A stretch of DNA of 7,962 bases from Prevotella sp. UBA4376 (GTDB taxonomy: Bacteria > Bacteroidota > Bacteroidia > Bacteroidales > Bacteroidaceae), in NCBI GenBank assembly GCA_002391185.1, contig DGRY01000188.1, positions 1 to 7,962 on the forward strand, in the 5' to 3' direction. The translations under genes and the position numbers were made by a program. Under the pieces are notes generated by a model. It made no database searches. It was given only the letters and a program-made list of their open reading frames with translations, and had not been told where the DNA came from. The first letter of the stretch is position 1. Each line of letters opens with the position of its first letter. This document shows, in pieces, positions 7,541-7,962 of the stretch.

Positions 7541-7575
7541 GAATTTGGAATTTTGAATTTTGAATTACGAATTAG
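7541..7575. repeat. Five tandem heptamers of GAATTNN
   Basis: Five consecutive 7-base units start with GAATT: GAATTTG, GAATTTT, GAATTTT, GAATTAC, GAATTAG. The repeat lies just upstream of the ABC-F -7 box and overlaps the expected -33 region. Short heptamer repeats of this kind seem familiar from Bacteroidetes intergenic DNA, but I cannot confirm a named family. Confidence 0.7.
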
Positions 7576-7674
7576 TCGCACTTCGTACAATGAAGAATTA
7601 AGTAATGATGACTTTATATAAAAATAAGGCTTTAAGAAGTTGGTGTCCATCCTACCGAATGCGGATAGGGAGAC
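7576..7674. other. Intergenic stretch without recognised gene
   Basis: This stretch lies between the rplT terminator and the heptamer repeat. It includes a short bulged hairpin (CCTACCG at 7651-7657 against CGGATAGG at 7662-7669, loop AATG). No convincing coding frame, promoter or RNA gene was seen. The minus frame that crosses it runs into the repeats and has no recognisable product. Confidence 0.5.
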
Positions 7675-7709
7675 AAAAAAAAGATCGCATTCATAAGAAC
7701 GCGATCTTT
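7675..7709 (-). terminator. Intrinsic terminator after rplT
   Basis: A 13-bp stem with one G-T pair (arms 7709-7697 and 7692-7680, AAAGATCGC outer part) closes a TTAT loop. It is followed on the minus strand by a T run ending at 7675. It starts 20 bases after the rplT stop and should end the ribosomal protein transcript. Confidence 0.93.
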
Positions 7710-7729
7710 ACTATGAGATAAACTCTTTG

Positions 7730-7962
7730 TTACTTTACCTTGTCAACAATAGCCTTGAAAGCCTCTGGATTGTTAACAGCGAGGTCAGCGAGGACCTTAC
7801 GGTTAATCTCAATACCTGCCTTGTGCAGAGCACCCATGAGCTGTGAATAGCTCATATTCTCCAAACGAGCAGCAGCGTTGATACGCTGAATCCAAAGTGC
7901 GCGGAAGTTGCGCTTCTTGTTACGACGGTCACGATAAGCGTAGGTAAGACCCTTCTCCCAAG
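7730..7962 (-). CDS. rplT: 50S ribosomal protein L20, N-terminal part outside the window
   Basis: L20 binds 23S rRNA early in assembly of the large ribosomal subunit. The visible 76 residues run from [22 protein letters not shown], through [10 protein letters not shown], to the end [17 protein letters not shown], and are unmistakable for bacterial L20. Full-length L20 is about 116 residues, so roughly the first 40, including the basic N-terminal extension, lie beyond the window. Codon use is strongly biased (CGT for Arg, AAC for Asn, AAG for Lys), as expected of a highly expressed gene. In most bacteria it follows infC and rpmI, which should lie just outside. It is the last gene of its operon here, since a strong terminator follows its stop codon. 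Confidence 0.98.
   Translation of the reverse strand, partial: WEKGLTYAYRDRRNKKRNFRALWIQRINAAARLENMSYSQLMGALHKAGIEINRKVLADLAVNNPEAFKAIVDKVK

Noticed and set aside
7432..7650. Minus-strand open frame of 72 codons across the ABC-F start
   Set aside because: It crosses the promoter and heptamer repeats and overlaps the ABC-F N-terminus in another frame, with no recognisable product.

Overview
The window looks like chromosomal DNA from a Bacteroidales bacterium, probably Prevotella-like. The evidence is Bacteroidetes-type promoters (TAnnTTTG -7 boxes), A-rich leaders instead of strong Shine-Dalgarno sites, a modest GC content, and protein sequences typical of that order (L20, PepO-like M13 peptidase, two-ATPase ABC-F, long U32 protein). 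All six genes lie on the minus strand, so transcription runs from high to low coordinates. No tRNA, rRNA, CRISPR array, insertion sequence or phage gene was seen.

In order of transcription, the window opens inside rplT (7962-7730, first ~40 codons missing), which ends at a strong intrinsic terminator (7709-7675). A 236-bp spacer follows, holding that terminator, a stretch with no clear function, five heptamer repeats (7575-7541) and a Bacteroidetes promoter. This promoter drives an ABC-F ATPase of the YdiF/YheS type (7493-5547). An exported M13 zinc metallopeptidase (about 5502-3469) follows almost directly, with no terminator between them, and its own intrinsic terminator lies at 3458-3426.

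A second transcription unit starts from a well-formed promoter (3396-3366). It contains metA (3333-2416), a long U32 protein of the RNA-hydroxylation type (2411-549, 4-bp gap) and a lipoprotein with an SH3-like region and a membrane segment (559 to beyond position 1, overlapping the U32 gene by 11 bp). The spacing strongly suggests one operon.

Functionally the window is mostly housekeeping: translation (L20, ABC-F, probable RNA hydroxylase), methionine synthesis and envelope proteolysis. I found no clear sign of a new defence, mobile or biosynthetic system. The most informative details are Glu111 in MetA, which predicts acetyl-CoA rather than succinyl-CoA use, the tight metA-U32-lipoprotein operon, a palindrome over the metA promoter, and the heptamer repeat upstream of the ABC-F gene.
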